A stretch of 17,752 bases of DNA. It comes from an uncultured Coriobacteriaceae bacterium. GTDB taxonomy: Bacteria > Actinomycetota > Coriobacteriia > Coriobacteriales > Atopobiaceae. The stretch lies in assembly GCA_900549525.1 (NCBI GenBank), contig UWSJ01000037.1:1-17752 (forward strand), read 5' to 3'. The notes under the pieces were generated by a model. That model was given only the letters and a program-made list of their open reading frames with translations. It was not told where the DNA came from and searched no databases. Made by a program: the position numbers and the translations under genes. Shown here one piece after another: positions 16,515-17,752 of the stretch; positions within the stretch are counted from its first letter, which is position 1; each line of letters starts with the position of its first letter.

Positions 16515-17410
16515 CCTTCTCGATAGGCTGCCACCTCTCTACCTCGGGCGGGTTCGCGGCGATGGGGGAGCGTGCGCTCTCGATAGGGGCCACCACGTTC
16601 GCCTACTTCACGCGAAACCCTCGGGGTGGCAACGCAAAGGAGCCAGATCCCGCAGACGTCGCCAAGCTGCGCGAGACCATGTCCGCTCACGGCTTCGGCC
16701 CGCTCGTGGCCCACGCGCCCTACACGCTCAACCTCTGCTCCGCCAAGCCCGACGTGCGTGCGTTCGCCCGTCGGGCCATGGTCGAGGACCTGCGGCGCAT
16801 GGAGCTCCTTCCGGGATGCTTCTACAACTTCCATCCCGGCAGCCACACGGGCCAGGGAGCGACTGTCGGCATCGAGCAGATCGCCGAGGGACTCAATGAG
16901 GTGCTCGAACAGAGCGAAGGATCAACGGTCGTTCTGCTCGAGACCATGGCGGGCAAGGGCACCGAGGTGGGACGCAGCTTCGAGGAGCTCGCCAAGACCA
17001 TCTCGCTCGTGGGCCCGTCCGAGCGCCTTGGGGTGTGTCTCGACACCTGTCACGTGAGCGACGCCGGCTACGACGTCGCCGCCGACCTTGACGGGGTGCT
17101 TGCCGAGTTCGACCGCGTGATCGGCCTGGAGCGGCTACGGGCGCTCCACCTCAACGACTCGAAGAATCCCGTGGGTGCCCACAAGGACCGGCACGAGCGC
17201 CTGGGCCTCGGGCACCTCGGCCTCGCCTGCTTCGCCCGCATCGTCCGGGACGAGCGGCTGCGCGAGCTGCCCATGATTCTGGAAACGCCCAACGAGCTGC
17301 CGGGATATGCCGCCGAGATCTCGGCCCTGCGTGCCCTTGCCGACGGGGCGGACGTCGACGAAACCATGAACGAGCTCCGTCGCCTGCGTGACGGGGCGGC
17401 TGAGGAGTGA
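16511..17410 (+). CDS. nfo: Deoxyribonuclease IV (endonuclease IV, AP endonuclease)
   Basis: This 299-residue TIM-barrel enzyme cuts DNA at abasic sites in base excision repair. All nine ligands of the tri-zinc centre can be placed: H68 (VAHAPY), H108 (YNFHPGS), E144 (LLETMAG), D178 and H181 (CLDTCHVSDAGYD), H213 (LHLNDSK), D226 and H228 (HKDRHERLGLG), and E258 (ILETPN). The start (IGCHLSTSGG) and FTRNPRGG (33-40) are typical of Gram-positive Nfo. Start GTG at 16511 overlaps the coaBC stop as GTGA, with GAGGG 10 bases upstream; position and N-terminal fit support it. It ends one base before the next ABC-F gene. Confidence 0.97.
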   Translation: MTFSIGCHLSTSGGFAAMGERALSIGATTFAYFTRNPRGGNAKEPDPADVAKLRETMSAHGFGPLVAHAPYTLNLCSAKPDVRAFARRAMVEDLRRMELLPGCFYNFHPGSHTGQGATVGIEQIAEGLNEVLEQSEGSTVVLLETMAGKGTEVGRSFEELAKTISLVGPSERLGVCLDTCHVSDAGYDVAADLDGVLAEFDRVIGLERLRALHLNDSKNPVGAHKDRHERLGLGHLGLACFARIVRDERLRELPMILETPNELPGYAAEISALRALADGADVDETMNELRRLRDGAAEE

Positions 17411-17411
17411 C

Positions 17412-17752
17412 ATGGGGATTCTGATCGGCTGCGAGCACCTCTCGCAGGAATGGCCGGGAAAGCGCGTGCTCTCGGACGTCACCATCGGCGTCAACGAAGG
17501 CGACCGCATCGGCATCGTGGGCAAGAACGGCGACGGGAAGTCGACGCTGCTGTCGCTCATCGACCACGCGCTCGAGCCCGACGACGGCACCGTCACCTGG
17601 CGGCGCGGCATTACCGTGGGCGTCCTCGGCCAGTCCGACAAGCTCGACCCCGAGCAGACCGTGGGCCACGAGGTCGTGGGCGACATGCCCGAGTACGAGT
17701 GGGCCTCCAACCCCGAGACGCGCCGCATCATCGCCGAGCTCATCGGCGACGT
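17412..17752 (+). CDS. ABC-F family ATPase, N-terminal part, cut by window end
   Basis: A new frame opens at ATG 17412, with GAGGAG 4 bases upstream inside the nfo 3' end, and runs open for 113 codons to the window edge. It starts MGILIGCEHLSQEWPGKRVL, then has Walker A GKNGDGKST (37-45) and GITVGVLGQSDKLDPEQTV, the start of the first cassette of an ABC-F protein. The GKNGDGKS variant and the QSD sequence differ from the ABC-F at 623, so it is a paralogue of another subgroup (Uup-like is my guess), not a recent duplicate. Signature, Walker B and the second cassette lie beyond the window, so full length and subgroup cannot be judged. Confidence 0.87.
   Translation, partial: MGILIGCEHLSQEWPGKRVLSDVTIGVNEGDRIGIVGKNGDGKSTLLSLIDHALEPDDGTVTWRRGITVGVLGQSDKLDPEQTVGHEVVGDMPEYEWASNPETRRIIAELIGD

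Overview
The window is about 17.7 kb of high-GC DNA. It is packed with housekeeping genes, all on the plus strand, with gaps of 0-90 bases and frequent 1-8 base stop/start overlaps. High GC, frequent GTG/TTG starts, strong Shine-Dalgarno sites and the order cmk-plsC-ispH-der-plsY-gpsA suggest a Gram-positive of the class Coriobacteriia (Olsenella/Atopobium-like). That placement is inference from gene order and protein character, not a database match. I see no mobile element, CRISPR array, phage gene or defence system, and no stretch above 300 bases lacks a gene.

Layout: (1) 1-88: the 3' part of a tRNA-Ala(GGC), cut by the window edge, and its terminator. (2) 159-2617: a standalone VOC/glyoxalase-fold protein, then a full-length two-domain ABC-F ATPase. 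(3) 2610-5623: an M50 membrane protease, the condensin partners ScpA and ScpB, and an RluB-type 23S rRNA pseudouridine synthase, all overlapping or nearly so. (4) 5626-8625: a histidine phosphatase, cytidylate kinase, a PlsC-like acyltransferase and IspH. (5) 8706-11787: the Der GTPase, PlsY and GpsA. (6) 11835-14491: ribulose-phosphate 3-epimerase, a NifS/IscS-like cysteine desulfurase and a NIF3 family metal protein. (7) 14497-17410: a zf-RING_7 coiled-coil/zinc-ribbon protein, CoaBC and endonuclease IV. (8) 17412 to the end: the N-terminus of a second ABC-F ATPase, cut by the window.

Several genes work together. GpsA makes glycerol-3-phosphate, PlsY acylates it and the PlsC-like enzyme is the candidate for the second acylation, so most of phosphatidate synthesis is here; PlsX, the acyl-phosphate supplier, is not. 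ScpA and ScpB form the Smc complex. Der, RluB and the two ABC-F proteins serve ribosome assembly or translation. CoaBC, IspH, CMK and RPE are single steps of CoA, isoprenoid, nucleotide and pentose phosphate metabolism.

The window looks mostly ordinary and I do not claim a new system. The points most worth a second look are an HX4E instead of HX4D active-site motif in the PlsC-like protein, a zf-RING_7 protein with a damaged zinc knuckle beside NIF3, a consensus-like -10 box written in what look like locally unusual codons inside nif3, and a short proline-rich leader reading frame with 9-base repeats before the first ABC-F gene.
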